Of a DNA stretch of 52,726 nucleotides, positions 24,287 to 32,380 are shown in pieces. A program made the translations under genes and the position numbers. Position 1 is the stretch's first letter. Each line of letters starts with the position of its first letter. The DNA is from Anaerolineae bacterium (GTDB lineage Bacteria; Chloroflexota; Anaerolineae; B4-G1; SLSP01). The notes beneath the pieces were generated by a model, which saw only the letters and a list, made by a program, of their open reading frames with translations, did no database searches and had not been told where the DNA came from. Location of the stretch: contig JAFGSL010000570.1 of the NCBI GenBank assembly GCA_016934645.1, positions 1-52,726 of the forward strand. The letters are read 5' to 3'.

Positions 24287-26263
24287 TTACCGGAGAACCA
24301 TAGGTAATTGTCCTGTTGGAACAAGCTCGCCTGTCAATGCTGCGACTATCGCAGTCACCTGAGAGCGAGCATTGCCATAAGCGGTAATGACAGTAGCGTT
24401 TGCCGGACACTTCAACGCTGCTGCCGGATTGTGCCACGCAACAACGATTAAAGGTTTCCCCAAGTCACTCAAATAGGCAATCAGGGTCTCTTGCCATGTG
24501 TCTCCCTCGTTAACCTGCCGCTTGATTAGCTCCCATTCTCCAAAAACAATTCCATCATACGTATTCATCCTTGCAGCCGCATAGACAGCGTTGCGACCAT
24601 CCTGTGAGTTTAGATTCAGGACTTGTTCCATAACATCATATCCACGCTCCTTCAACATCTCACCAAACAGAGTCCCCTGTCCCGTGGCTGCGGGAGGCAA
24701 TTGATCGGGACTGATCACCAACAAACGCGTCGTTGGCGCTATAGGAATATTCTTGTCCGCATCTTGTATTAAGGTTACTGACTGGCGGGCGATCTCTTCG
24801 GCAATAACTTGATGCTCCGGAGAATTGACCACCGCGAGTGATGCTGTCGGCGCTTGATATAACCCGTAAGCATATTTGACCCGCAAGATACGAATGATGG
24901 ACTGATCAATCCTTTCCACGGATAGCTCCCCACGTCCAACCGCCGCAACAAGACTCTGGATAATAGCGATATGTGCCTCCATCGGCGTTGTTGAAAGGAG
25001 TATATCGACGCCAGCCCTAACAGCTTCTACGGCAGCTTGCGCCTGACCTCTTCCCGCAGAAACTCCGGCCATGCCCAGCGAGTCCGTCATCAGCAAGCCA
25101 TCGTAGGCCATTTGATCGCGCAGCAAACCGGTAAGAATTGGCGCGGATAACGTGGCGGGCAATCCGCTACTATCTAGTGCGGGAACGGCAATATGCGCAG
25201 TCATTATACCAGCTAACCCAGATTGCATCGCCACAGAGAAGGGTTTCAGTTCCCGCTGCATTAAGACATCGACCGCATCGGTTATCACGGGTAATCCCCC
25301 ATGAGAATCCACCGCAACGCTACCATGTCCCGGGAAATGTTTGGCAATGGCAATCACGCCATGTTCTTGTGATCCACGGACAGCCAATTGCCCATATTCG
25401 GCCACTCGTGCAGGGTCCGCCCCAAATGAACGCGTACCGATCACCGGATTCCAGGGATTGTCGTTCACATCCAGGACAGGCGCTAAATTCATACTCACAC
25501 CCATCGCGCGTAATTCCTGAGCAGCGATTGCAGCGGCAGTATAAGCATTCTCAGGACGGCGGGTCGCTGCGACGGCCATGTTCCCTGGAAATTCTGTGAC
25601 ACCTTCTGTAATCCGCACTACGATGCCGCCCTCGTGATTGATGGCGATAAATAAAGGTATCTTGGCCCCAGATGCAAGTGCCAATTCCTGAACTTCCCCG
25701 GTCAACGCGCTGAGCTGTTGTGGGTCATGTGCATTGGATTCCAAAAGCACGACGCCCCCCACATGATAGGTTCCAATCATCGTCCGCAATTCTGCGGACC
25801 CGGCAAGTGATTGACCGGAAAACCCCACCATGACCATTTGCCCGATTTTATCTTCCAGTGACATCCACGCGACCTGATCCCGCAATGCCTCTTCGGAAGG
25901 TACCGGCAAGGCTCGCCAGATAGGCGTCGGGAACAACACAGGCGTAGAGGTGCTTTCTGGCGTAGGCGTACTTTCTGGGACAGGTGATGATGTCGCGGTT
26001 GCCGCTATAACCGTCGGCGGTTCTGTAGGCGTTTGTTCTTCTGCGGCTTCCGTCAAAATGAGCGACACCGTTGGCGTTGAAACCACAAGAGTTGGGGCAG
26101 GCGCAGCAACTTTCTCAAGTTCCTTTAGTGAATTACGGATAAACAAAACAAGACCCGCCAACACGAAAATCGTTAGCGCGGTCAGGATCCCCAAGACAAA
26201 CCACTGTCTATAAGTGAATCCTTGCACCTTGAAGGTAAGATCGCGAGATTCTGGCTCTTTCAT
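24287..26263 (-). CDS. Membrane-anchored GH3 hydrolase, NagZ-like beta-N-acetylhexosaminidase
   Basis: 658 residues from ATG 26263 (GAGG with 5 nt spacing); ATG 26287 or GTG 26293 would overlap the upstream gene. A short cytoplasmic part is followed by a membrane helix (FVLGILTALTIFVLAGLVLF), a Pro/Thr/Glu linker and a glycoside hydrolase family 3 domain. Signature parts are NHEGG, LAPVLDVN, KHFPGHG near 308 followed by DSH (the His/Asp dyad of NagZ-type enzymes), MTAHIAVPALD and nucleophile Asp in LMTDSLGM near 392. A GH3 C-terminal alpha/beta domain follows. NagZ-type enzymes remove N-acetylglucosamine from peptidoglycan fragments; here it would act outside the membrane. It is set between two kinases of the same subfamily, 34 bp before the next one. 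Confidence 0.93.
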   Translation of the reverse strand: MKEPESRDLTFKVQGFTYRQWFVLGILTALTIFVLAGLVLFIRNSLKELEKVAAPAPTLVVSTPTVSLILTEAAEEQTPTEPPTVIAATATSSPVPESTPTPESTSTPVLFPTPIWRALPVPSEEALRDQVAWMSLEDKIGQMVMVGFSGQSLAGSAELRTMIGTYHVGGVVLLESNAHDPQQLSALTGEVQELALASGAKIPLFIAINHEGGIVVRITEGVTEFPGNMAVAATRRPENAYTAAAIAAQELRAMGVSMNLAPVLDVNDNPWNPVIGTRSFGADPARVAEYGQLAVRGSQEHGVIAIAKHFPGHGSVAVDSHGGLPVITDAVDVLMQRELKPFSVAMQSGLAGIMTAHIAVPALDSSGLPATLSAPILTGLLRDQMAYDGLLMTDSLGMAGVSAGRGQAQAAVEAVRAGVDILLSTTPMEAHIAIIQSLVAAVGRGELSVERIDQSIIRILRVKYAYGLYQAPTASLAVVNSPEHQVIAEEIARQSVTLIQDADKNIPIAPTTRLLVISPDQLPPAATGQGTLFGEMLKERGYDVMEQVLNLNSQDGRNAVYAAARMNTYDGIVFGEWELIKRQVNEGDTWQETLIAYLSDLGKPLIVVAWHNPAAALKCPANATVITAYGNARSQVTAIVAALTGELVPTGQLPMVLR

Positions 26264-26270
26264 CCCTACC

Positions 26271-28211
26271 TCAGGGTTGTCTGTCATAGGCACACCGAAA
26301 TCCTACATCAAAGTAGACTTGCGTTGGTTCTCTGCCTGTCCGGCCAGCCGCGCGCAACGCGAAACTTCCCGTATTCCAAGAGCCGCCCCGAATTTCCTTG
26401 CGGTCTGGCCCGTACGCGCTGGATACCCACTCCATCACATTTCCGGCCATATCCATGACGCCGTAAGGGCTATGATCGCCCGAATAGGATCCAACGGGTT
26501 TCACGTTGCCGCCCTGCGTGGTAGTATCCTCCTCTTCAGCGGCGGCCTGTCCAGGGAGGCGATAGTTCGCCTGGCTGGTCGGGACATTAGCCGACGTAGT
26601 TCCCCAAGGCCACCAATCACCGTCTGTGCCACGCGCTGCTTTCTCCCATTCATCAGCAGTCGGCAACCGGCCTCCTACCCACCCACAATACGCATTCGCA
26701 TCATACCAGGAAACGTAAACAACCGGGTAATCCGCATAACGGGAGTTCTCAAAATAGCTATGCCTGGGATTGGTGCCGGTGCGCGTTGGTGAACTACAGA
26801 CACCTGCTTGTACGCAACGGCTATAGGCTTGATTCGTCACCTCATAACGGTCAATATAGTACTGGCCTGTGTTGCCCTCGCGACTTAAAGCATAGTATAT
26901 ATTCGAATCCGGGTCAGCGATCTGCGAGCGCAAAAATTCATCTTCAAAGGAGCTGGTACGACACCAGGTATCCGTATACGCTGTGCACAATTGATTGACG
27001 ACAACCTCCACATCACTTCGACTTGAACCTTTCGTAAAAGCACCACCGGATACGAATACGGCATCCAGTGAAGACGACTCTTTTGTCGGTGTACGAGTAG
27101 AGGTTGGGGTGCGGGTAGGTGTTGATATGTGGGCAGGAGTTGACGTGCGGACGGGAACCGGCGTTTTTGTGGGCGTTTTGGTCACTGTCTGGGAAGATGG
27201 CTCCACCGGTGCAGTCACGGTAATGGAAAAAACGGTGGGTTCCGGCGTAGACTTGGGCTGTCCATTCAGCCCCTGGATCAATAGGCTGATGATAAGCAAT
27301 ACGACTATACCCCCACCGGCAAACCAAAGCCACTTTCTTCGATTAGAAGAAGGTCCCGCTGTTGGTTCGACAGGTGGTGTGCCCGGTTGAGGGGGAAGTA
27401 CATACGTGGGAGGAAATAAAGCCTGTTGCATCTCGCGCACAGTCGCGTAGCGAAAGTCTGGTTGTGCCTGTGTCGCCTGAGTTATCACTTTGGCGATCTG
27501 GAGTGGAATATTGTGCGCAACTGAACGCGGGTCTGGTAATGGAAATGGCGTCAGCGTGGGATCATGTCCCGTGACCATCTGTAGTAGCAAAGCCCCAAGA
27601 CTATACACATCGGCTCGCGGCCCACTCTGTAGACCTAGCCTTCCATACTGTTCCGGCGCAGCATACCCAGGTGTCCCCAGATTTACCGTGTCGTGCGTCT
27701 GTCCCGGCTTGAAGAAGCGCGCAATCCCGAAATCAATCAGTTTGACTTCCCCTTGTGACGTCAGCATCACATTTCCGGGCTTGAGATCACGGAAAATCAC
27801 CGGTGGCGTCTGAGCATGCAGGTAAATCAACACCTCACACAACTGACGGGTAATGCGCAAGGCTTCATCAACCGGCAACCGCCCACCATGGTTGGCGAGA
27901 TAAGCCTCCAGGGTCTCTCCCTCAATATAATCCATCACCAAGTACCAATTCCCAGCCTCGGGGAAGAAATCGGTGACGGGAGTTAACCCGGGGTGCCTCA
28001 GGTTTGCCAGCATGTGCGCTTCTTGCTGGAACGCATTAATGGCCCAATTGCGATCTTGAGGAGAAATTAACTGTAATGACATCTCCTTGACCGCACAGCG
28101 CCGCCCAGGAAGCCGGTTATCTTCCGCCAGATACACTGCGCCCATCCCCCCACCACCGATTTGGCGGAGGATCTGGTATCGTGTTTGAATCAAAGCCCCG
28201 CTCTGTAACAT
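26271..28211 (-). CDS. Transmembrane Ser/Thr kinase with FGE-like ectodomain (FRD subfamily)
   Basis: 646 residues from ATG 28211 (AAGGA about 10 nt upstream; paralogues begin MLQSG). The kinase domain spans about 8-270: GGGGMGAVYLAEDNRL, CAVKEM, FRDLKPGN with Phe in place of His, LIDFGIARF and AAPEQYG. A membrane helix (WLWFAGGGIVVLLIISLLI) lies near 305-325, then a Thr/Pro linker and an FGE-fold ectodomain at about 400-646 (GGAFTKGSS, YYIDRYEVTNQAY, LPTADEWEKAARG, YGVMDMAGNVMEW, DVGFRCAYD). The FGE catalytic cysteine pair is absent. Its kinase half groups with the kinases at 22411 and 30009, while the ectodomain resembles those at 1359 and 3468, so domains have been exchanged between kinase subfamilies. 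Confidence 0.94.
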   Translation of the reverse strand: MLQSGALIQTRYQILRQIGGGGMGAVYLAEDNRLPGRRCAVKEMSLQLISPQDRNWAINAFQQEAHMLANLRHPGLTPVTDFFPEAGNWYLVMDYIEGETLEAYLANHGGRLPVDEALRITRQLCEVLIYLHAQTPPVIFRDLKPGNVMLTSQGEVKLIDFGIARFFKPGQTHDTVNLGTPGYAAPEQYGRLGLQSGPRADVYSLGALLLQMVTGHDPTLTPFPLPDPRSVAHNIPLQIAKVITQATQAQPDFRYATVREMQQALFPPTYVLPPQPGTPPVEPTAGPSSNRRKWLWFAGGGIVVLLIISLLIQGLNGQPKSTPEPTVFSITVTAPVEPSSQTVTKTPTKTPVPVRTSTPAHISTPTRTPTSTRTPTKESSSLDAVFVSGGAFTKGSSRSDVEVVVNQLCTAYTDTWCRTSSFEDEFLRSQIADPDSNIYYALSREGNTGQYYIDRYEVTNQAYSRCVQAGVCSSPTRTGTNPRHSYFENSRYADYPVVYVSWYDANAYCGWVGGRLPTADEWEKAARGTDGDWWPWGTTSANVPTSQANYRLPGQAAAEEEDTTTQGGNVKPVGSYSGDHSPYGVMDMAGNVMEWVSSAYGPDRKEIRGGSWNTGSFALRAAGRTGREPTQVYFDVGFRCAYDRQP

Positions 28212-28224
28212 TTCTACGGCTTCC

Positions 28225-30012
28225 TTACCACGAAATCTCCCGCGCCATTTCATTGAAAAGCGCATCACATGCCAGTACTGTGACCTGTCTTACAGCAGCG
28301 CCCAAAGGGAAATCTACAATCCATGTTCCCGCTTGCGGTGTGCCGGCGCTCAACTGCAAAGCTCGCATCCGGTTTTCACCGGCATAGGTATACGCGATGC
28401 GCACCCACGCAACCCCTGACGGGTCATTAATCGTGATCTGAAGGGCGTTTCCCTCGGCGGCCCAATGCCATTCTGCGATTTCCGGCGGATCGAAATCGCT
28501 GGCTTCCAGGTATCCCTGCCAGGAATAGACATAAAGCTCTGGCGTGAGTGCCTGGCGGTATAGGCTGCTTACCGTATTTCCACCGGAAGTATGTACTTTG
28601 ATTTTGGCCGGATCCGCCGTCCCCAAAGGCAGCTCTTGCCGCGCCGAGGCCTTCACTACAGATTTCAAGGCGCGCGGATCGAATCCCATACACCGTGCGG
28701 TTATGGCGTCAACAGAAATCGGGTCAGTGCCGATAATAACAGTATTTAATGGGTAAGGATGTGGGTCATACTGGCTCTCTTCGGCGGCGACGATCGCATC
28801 CACAATCGCCAGATAACGCCGTTGTGGCGTCGTCTGAAGAACGCCCCCGGTATCGGCGTAAAGCAAGATGCGATTCAGGTCCGCCATCGTGCGCCAAATC
28901 GTATCATTGTCGAGATACATCCCACGCCGGCCGGCAGCTTGATCGACATCGCTGGTGTGCGCGCAGTCCTTGAGCACGCCATCGCCGTAAGGCCCATCCC
29001 ATGCCGGAATGATACCGACCATATTCTTCATCGCCACGGTGATCCCCCCTGAACAATGCACCTTGGCCTTGGGGATACTCACAACGACGTCAGCTTCCAG
29101 AACTGCCGGTGCAATACGATAGCGGCCAATGCTTGGCTCCCCTTCTTCCAAAAGTGGTTTACCGTGTGCGTCGTACCAGACACGCGACTCAGAACGCAGT
29201 TCAGATAGCGCGCCGAGGTCCACCAACGGCGTGTGTTCACGATCCGCCTTGTTGAGATCCTGCAATACGACCGGCACACCACAATTCTGCACCAGATATT
29301 CCACCATCGCCTGGATGCCGGTATCCCTGACCAGTGGATCGAATACATCGACAGACCAGGGCGCGTCCCCAAGCATAATATATCCGCTGGGGCCACAGGC
29401 CTTATAAACATAGTCGATAATCGGACGCAAAAAAGCGGGATGCGTCATTTGCCCGTTGCGCCATGCTGAGGCGTCCACCAGATTGGGTTTGAGCAAAACG
29501 CGGTCGCCAGGACGAATGAGCCGGCCTAGCGGGTTCCAGTCTGCCGTGCCGTACCCCTCCGGGTTGAATAGACGCAGTGCTTCCCGCACCAGGCGATATG
29601 CGCCATTGCCAGGTGTGATACCTTCAGTTTGATATGGGTGTTCAGGGTAGATGTTTTCAGGGTCGAACGGCGGCGCAATGGGATACCCCTGTAATGCGGG
29701 ATCATGCGCTATCCAGACCGTGGTCAGATCGGTTTCACTAAAAAGCGGCGCATCAGGAATGGGCGTCGGCGTAGGTGTTGGCGTGGAGGTAGGAACAACA
29801 CTGGGTGTGAGGGTAGGTGTGAGGGTAGGCGTGAGACTGGGGACGACTGTGTTGGGCGGAAACGTCGCCTCAGGCGCGATCGTGGGCATGGTAGGTCTAG
29901 TGCAACCGGTCAGCCACCGGAGGCACGTCATGGCAGCAGTCCACACCATTCCCTGTAGGAATGTCCGGCGTGATGTGGGTCTGGATAATAAACGCTTACT
30001 TCTCACAATCAT
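28225..30012 (-). CDS. DUF362 family Tat-exported lipoprotein
   Basis: 595 residues from ATG 30012. The start overlaps the upstream stop as ATGA; GTG 30006 is an alternative with GGAG at 6 nt. The N-terminus has a twin-arginine motif (SRRTFLQG, R15-R16), a hydrophobic stretch and a lipobox LTGC with Cys37. Export through Tat and a lipid anchor are therefore likely. A Pro/Thr linker precedes a DUF362 domain: GDRVLLKPNLVD, VVSIPKAKVHC, AMKNMVGIIPAWDG, GTDPISVDAITARCMGFDP. DUF362 proteins are of unclear function; some are linked to iron-sulfur proteins, but no ferredoxin motif is seen here. A beta-rich C-terminal segment follows. It lies between two sensor kinases of one operon, so it may act on their signal or cofactor. 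Confidence 0.9.
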   Translation of the reverse strand: MIVRSKRLLSRPTSRRTFLQGMVWTAAMTCLRWLTGCTRPTMPTIAPEATFPPNTVVPSLTPTLTPTLTPSVVPTSTPTPTPTPIPDAPLFSETDLTTVWIAHDPALQGYPIAPPFDPENIYPEHPYQTEGITPGNGAYRLVREALRLFNPEGYGTADWNPLGRLIRPGDRVLLKPNLVDASAWRNGQMTHPAFLRPIIDYVYKACGPSGYIMLGDAPWSVDVFDPLVRDTGIQAMVEYLVQNCGVPVVLQDLNKADREHTPLVDLGALSELRSESRVWYDAHGKPLLEEGEPSIGRYRIAPAVLEADVVVSIPKAKVHCSGGITVAMKNMVGIIPAWDGPYGDGVLKDCAHTSDVDQAAGRRGMYLDNDTIWRTMADLNRILLYADTGGVLQTTPQRRYLAIVDAIVAAEESQYDPHPYPLNTVIIGTDPISVDAITARCMGFDPRALKSVVKASARQELPLGTADPAKIKVHTSGGNTVSSLYRQALTPELYVYSWQGYLEASDFDPPEIAEWHWAAEGNALQITINDPSGVAWVRIAYTYAGENRMRALQLSAGTPQAGTWIVDFPLGAAVRQVTVLACDALFNEMAREISW

Positions 30013-31856
30013 CTCCAGTCTACTAAAACCAACGTTCCCCACGTGGTTGGATCGCCCCATTTACGCCCTGGCGCAGTCGAGGCCATGACTTCCTGCGCTT
30101 CGGCCTGAGGATCATCCTTATCACTTAGGTTGAGACAAAAACCAATGGGAACTTCTACCTCAGGCCGTCCTCCCAGATAATACCAGGGAATGGCCGCTTC
30201 AAGGTCGTAGCCTTGACCCGTTCGGCGCGCGGCCACCTCAATGCGGGGCGCAGCCATCTCTTCGGGCAGCCAGACATACGCCTCGGGTTTGAGACTGCCG
30301 AAGTTGCCAGGGGATAACCCAACCTGGACATCGTCGCTGCTATGGTCGGTCGATTCAAAATCTGTGTGCAATTCAGCATCAATTTGAAGCTCGATTTCAT
30401 CACCATTGTAAATCAACCGGCCAGTCTCGGCCTGCACGTGAACATCGTCAATGACCTCTACACCTAGATAGAGGGCATCCTCATCCCAGGCAATGTGGAA
30501 ATTCCCCGACAGATCGTCTTCGCCATCCCATTTATCGTCAGGATTATGCACCTCATACGGTACAGGATAGGGTGTTCCACTCCACTCCGTGAGATCCCCG
30601 TCAATGGCAGGCAGTTTCGTCACTTCGTAAGCAAAGATTGCCGCACCATTAACCCGCCGGTAGTCAGCGGTTGCCATCCACGCCTGCTCCAACCGCGCCA
30701 GGGATGGCGTTTCTGTCGCGCGCGGTGTATTCGTTGCACGCGGCGTCGCGGTTGGTTTGGGCGTCACCGTTGGTTGCGGTGTTGATGTTGCACGCGGCGT
30801 CGCGGTTGGTGGCAAGGCCGCCATCACTCCAGCCTCTACTTCATCCACAACAGTCGGCGCTACGGTAGGAGAAACCCCTGGCCACCAGCCTTGAGTCCAG
30901 ATCACTACCGCGCAAATTGCCAAGCCGATGACTGTTGCAAAGCTGCCACCGCCAAGTAAAAGCCATTTTTTCGGCCTCGAAGACTCGGTAGAAGACGATA
31001 GTGCCCGCGCCCTGGGAGCAGGTTGCGGCGGCAGCGGATAGGTGGGAGGGAACAACACCTGCTGCATATCCCGCACATTCGCATAGCGTAGATCCGGCTG
31101 CACCTGGGTTGCCTGGGCAATCACCATCTCGATGTGTGGGGAAATATCCGGCATCACCGAGCGCGGCGTCGGCAACGGAAAAGGCGTCTGGGCCGCTGTG
31201 GGATCATACCCCGTAATCATCTGGAGTAACAACGCCCCCAGACTGTACACGTCCGCGCGCGGGCCACTCTGCAAGCCCATCCGGCCATATTGCTCCGGCG
31301 CAGCGTAACCCGGCGTGCCCAGGTTCACCGTGTCGCCAGATTTCCCCGACTTGAAGAACCGCGCAATGCCAAAATCGATCAGCTTGACGTCACCCTGCGG
31401 GGTTAGCATCACGTTCCCCGGCTTGAGATCGCGGAAGATCACCGGCGGGTTCTGGCTGTGCAGATATATCAATACCTCACACAACTGGCGGGCAATCCGC
31501 TGCGCTTCGTCCACGGGCAGTCGCCCCCCAGGTGTACGCTGCAAATGGGTTTCGAGAGTCTCACCCTCGATGTAGTCCATGACCAGATACCAGTTGCCAA
31601 GCTCGGGGAAGTAGTCCGTGACCAGAGTCAGCCCGGGATGCTTGAGGTTCGCCAGCATCTGCGCTTCCTGTTGGAATGCCTGAATCGCCCAGTTCCGATC
31701 CTGAGCCGCAAGCTGATCCGGCGACATTTCCTTAATCGCGCAGCGCCGCCCTGGCAGACGATTGTCTTCTGCCAGGTAGACAGCGCCCATCCCCCCGCCG
31801 CCGAGTTGGCTGAGGATGTGATAACGATTTTGGAGCGACATGCCGGATTGTAGCAT
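30009..31856 (-). CDS. Transmembrane Ser/Thr kinase with CBM9-like ectodomain
   Basis: 615 residues from ATG 31856. AGGTG is 9 nt upstream; an ATG at 31880 lies inside the upstream gene and lacks a ribosome site. The kinase domain spans about 8-272: GGGGMGAVYLAED, CAIKEM, FRDLKPGN, LIDFGIARFF and AAPEQYG. One membrane helix is near 305-325, then a PTATPRAT linker. The ectodomain (about 405-615) matches family 9 carbohydrate-binding or DOMON-like folds: PAIDGDLTEW, FHIAWDEDALYLGVEV, NGDEIELQID, EAAIPWYYLGG. Such domains bind sugars or the reducing ends of glycans, so I infer a glycan-sensing kinase. It follows a LysM protein by 8 bp and overlaps the DUF362 lipoprotein gene by 4 nt. Confidence 0.93.
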   Translation of the reverse strand: MLQSGMSLQNRYHILSQLGGGGMGAVYLAEDNRLPGRRCAIKEMSPDQLAAQDRNWAIQAFQQEAQMLANLKHPGLTLVTDYFPELGNWYLVMDYIEGETLETHLQRTPGGRLPVDEAQRIARQLCEVLIYLHSQNPPVIFRDLKPGNVMLTPQGDVKLIDFGIARFFKSGKSGDTVNLGTPGYAAPEQYGRMGLQSGPRADVYSLGALLLQMITGYDPTAAQTPFPLPTPRSVMPDISPHIEMVIAQATQVQPDLRYANVRDMQQVLFPPTYPLPPQPAPRARALSSSTESSRPKKWLLLGGGSFATVIGLAICAVVIWTQGWWPGVSPTVAPTVVDEVEAGVMAALPPTATPRATSTPQPTVTPKPTATPRATNTPRATETPSLARLEQAWMATADYRRVNGAAIFAYEVTKLPAIDGDLTEWSGTPYPVPYEVHNPDDKWDGEDDLSGNFHIAWDEDALYLGVEVIDDVHVQAETGRLIYNGDEIELQIDAELHTDFESTDHSSDDVQVGLSPGNFGSLKPEAYVWLPEEMAAPRIEVAARRTGQGYDLEAAIPWYYLGGRPEVEVPIGFCLNLSDKDDPQAEAQEVMASTAPGRKWGDPTTWGTLVLVDWR

Positions 31857-31864
31857 TATCCAAT

Positions 31865-32380
31865 TCACCTGGGGAAACATTCAGGAGGCATCTGTAATTG
31901 CTGCCCTATGTCTATTTGCGGATTATTTCTAGGCCCTGTGAGATGATTGATTTCGGCCACGCGACGAACGCACGCCATCAAATCCGGATTGTTATGGCTC
32001 AAATTCGGGCAATGAGTACGGCAAATAGTAAGCACGGTATCTCCTTGTACCGCTTGTACTCGATAGGGTGTTGGTGTAAATTCCGGGGGGTGCGTCGAAG
32101 TTGGTTGGGGAGTACTGGTAGGATTTTGATGGTCCATGGGCGTCGATATTGATGAAGCCGCAGTAGGAGATGTTGATGTAGGATCGGTTTCTGACTGAAT
32201 AACAATCACAGCCGGTGTCACTGTGGGGACAGCTATGTCCATTATCGTCGGCGATGGGGCTGGCAGCAAACTGACTCGATCAAAGACCGCGTGCGCTGCC
32301 CAGCCGGCTACCCACGCGATTATCCCTAGCACAATGAGAGCAACGACAAAGGGGAGCACAAAAGGTTTGTACTTGGCCAT
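31865..32380 (-). CDS. Membrane-anchored LysM-like protein
   Basis: 171 residues from ATG 32380, which overlaps the upstream stop as TGATG; GTG 32383 is one codon earlier. An N-terminal membrane helix (VLPFVVALIVLGIIAWVAG) precedes a Ser/Thr/Pro linker and a C-terminal LysM-like module (VQAVQGDTVLTICRTHC to DIGQQLQMP) that contains three or more Cys and a longer loop than usual. LysM binds N-acetylglucosamine in peptidoglycan or chitin. The protein probably tethers the membrane complex to the wall. Tight coupling to the pseudokinase-phosphatase upstream and to the CBM9 kinase 8 bp downstream suggests that the three products work together. Confidence 0.86.
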   Translation of the reverse strand: MAKYKPFVLPFVVALIVLGIIAWVAGWAAHAVFDRVSLLPAPSPTIMDIAVPTVTPAVIVIQSETDPTSTSPTAASSISTPMDHQNPTSTPQPTSTHPPEFTPTPYRVQAVQGDTVLTICRTHCPNLSHNNPDLMACVRRVAEINHLTGPRNNPQIDIGQQLQMPPECFPR

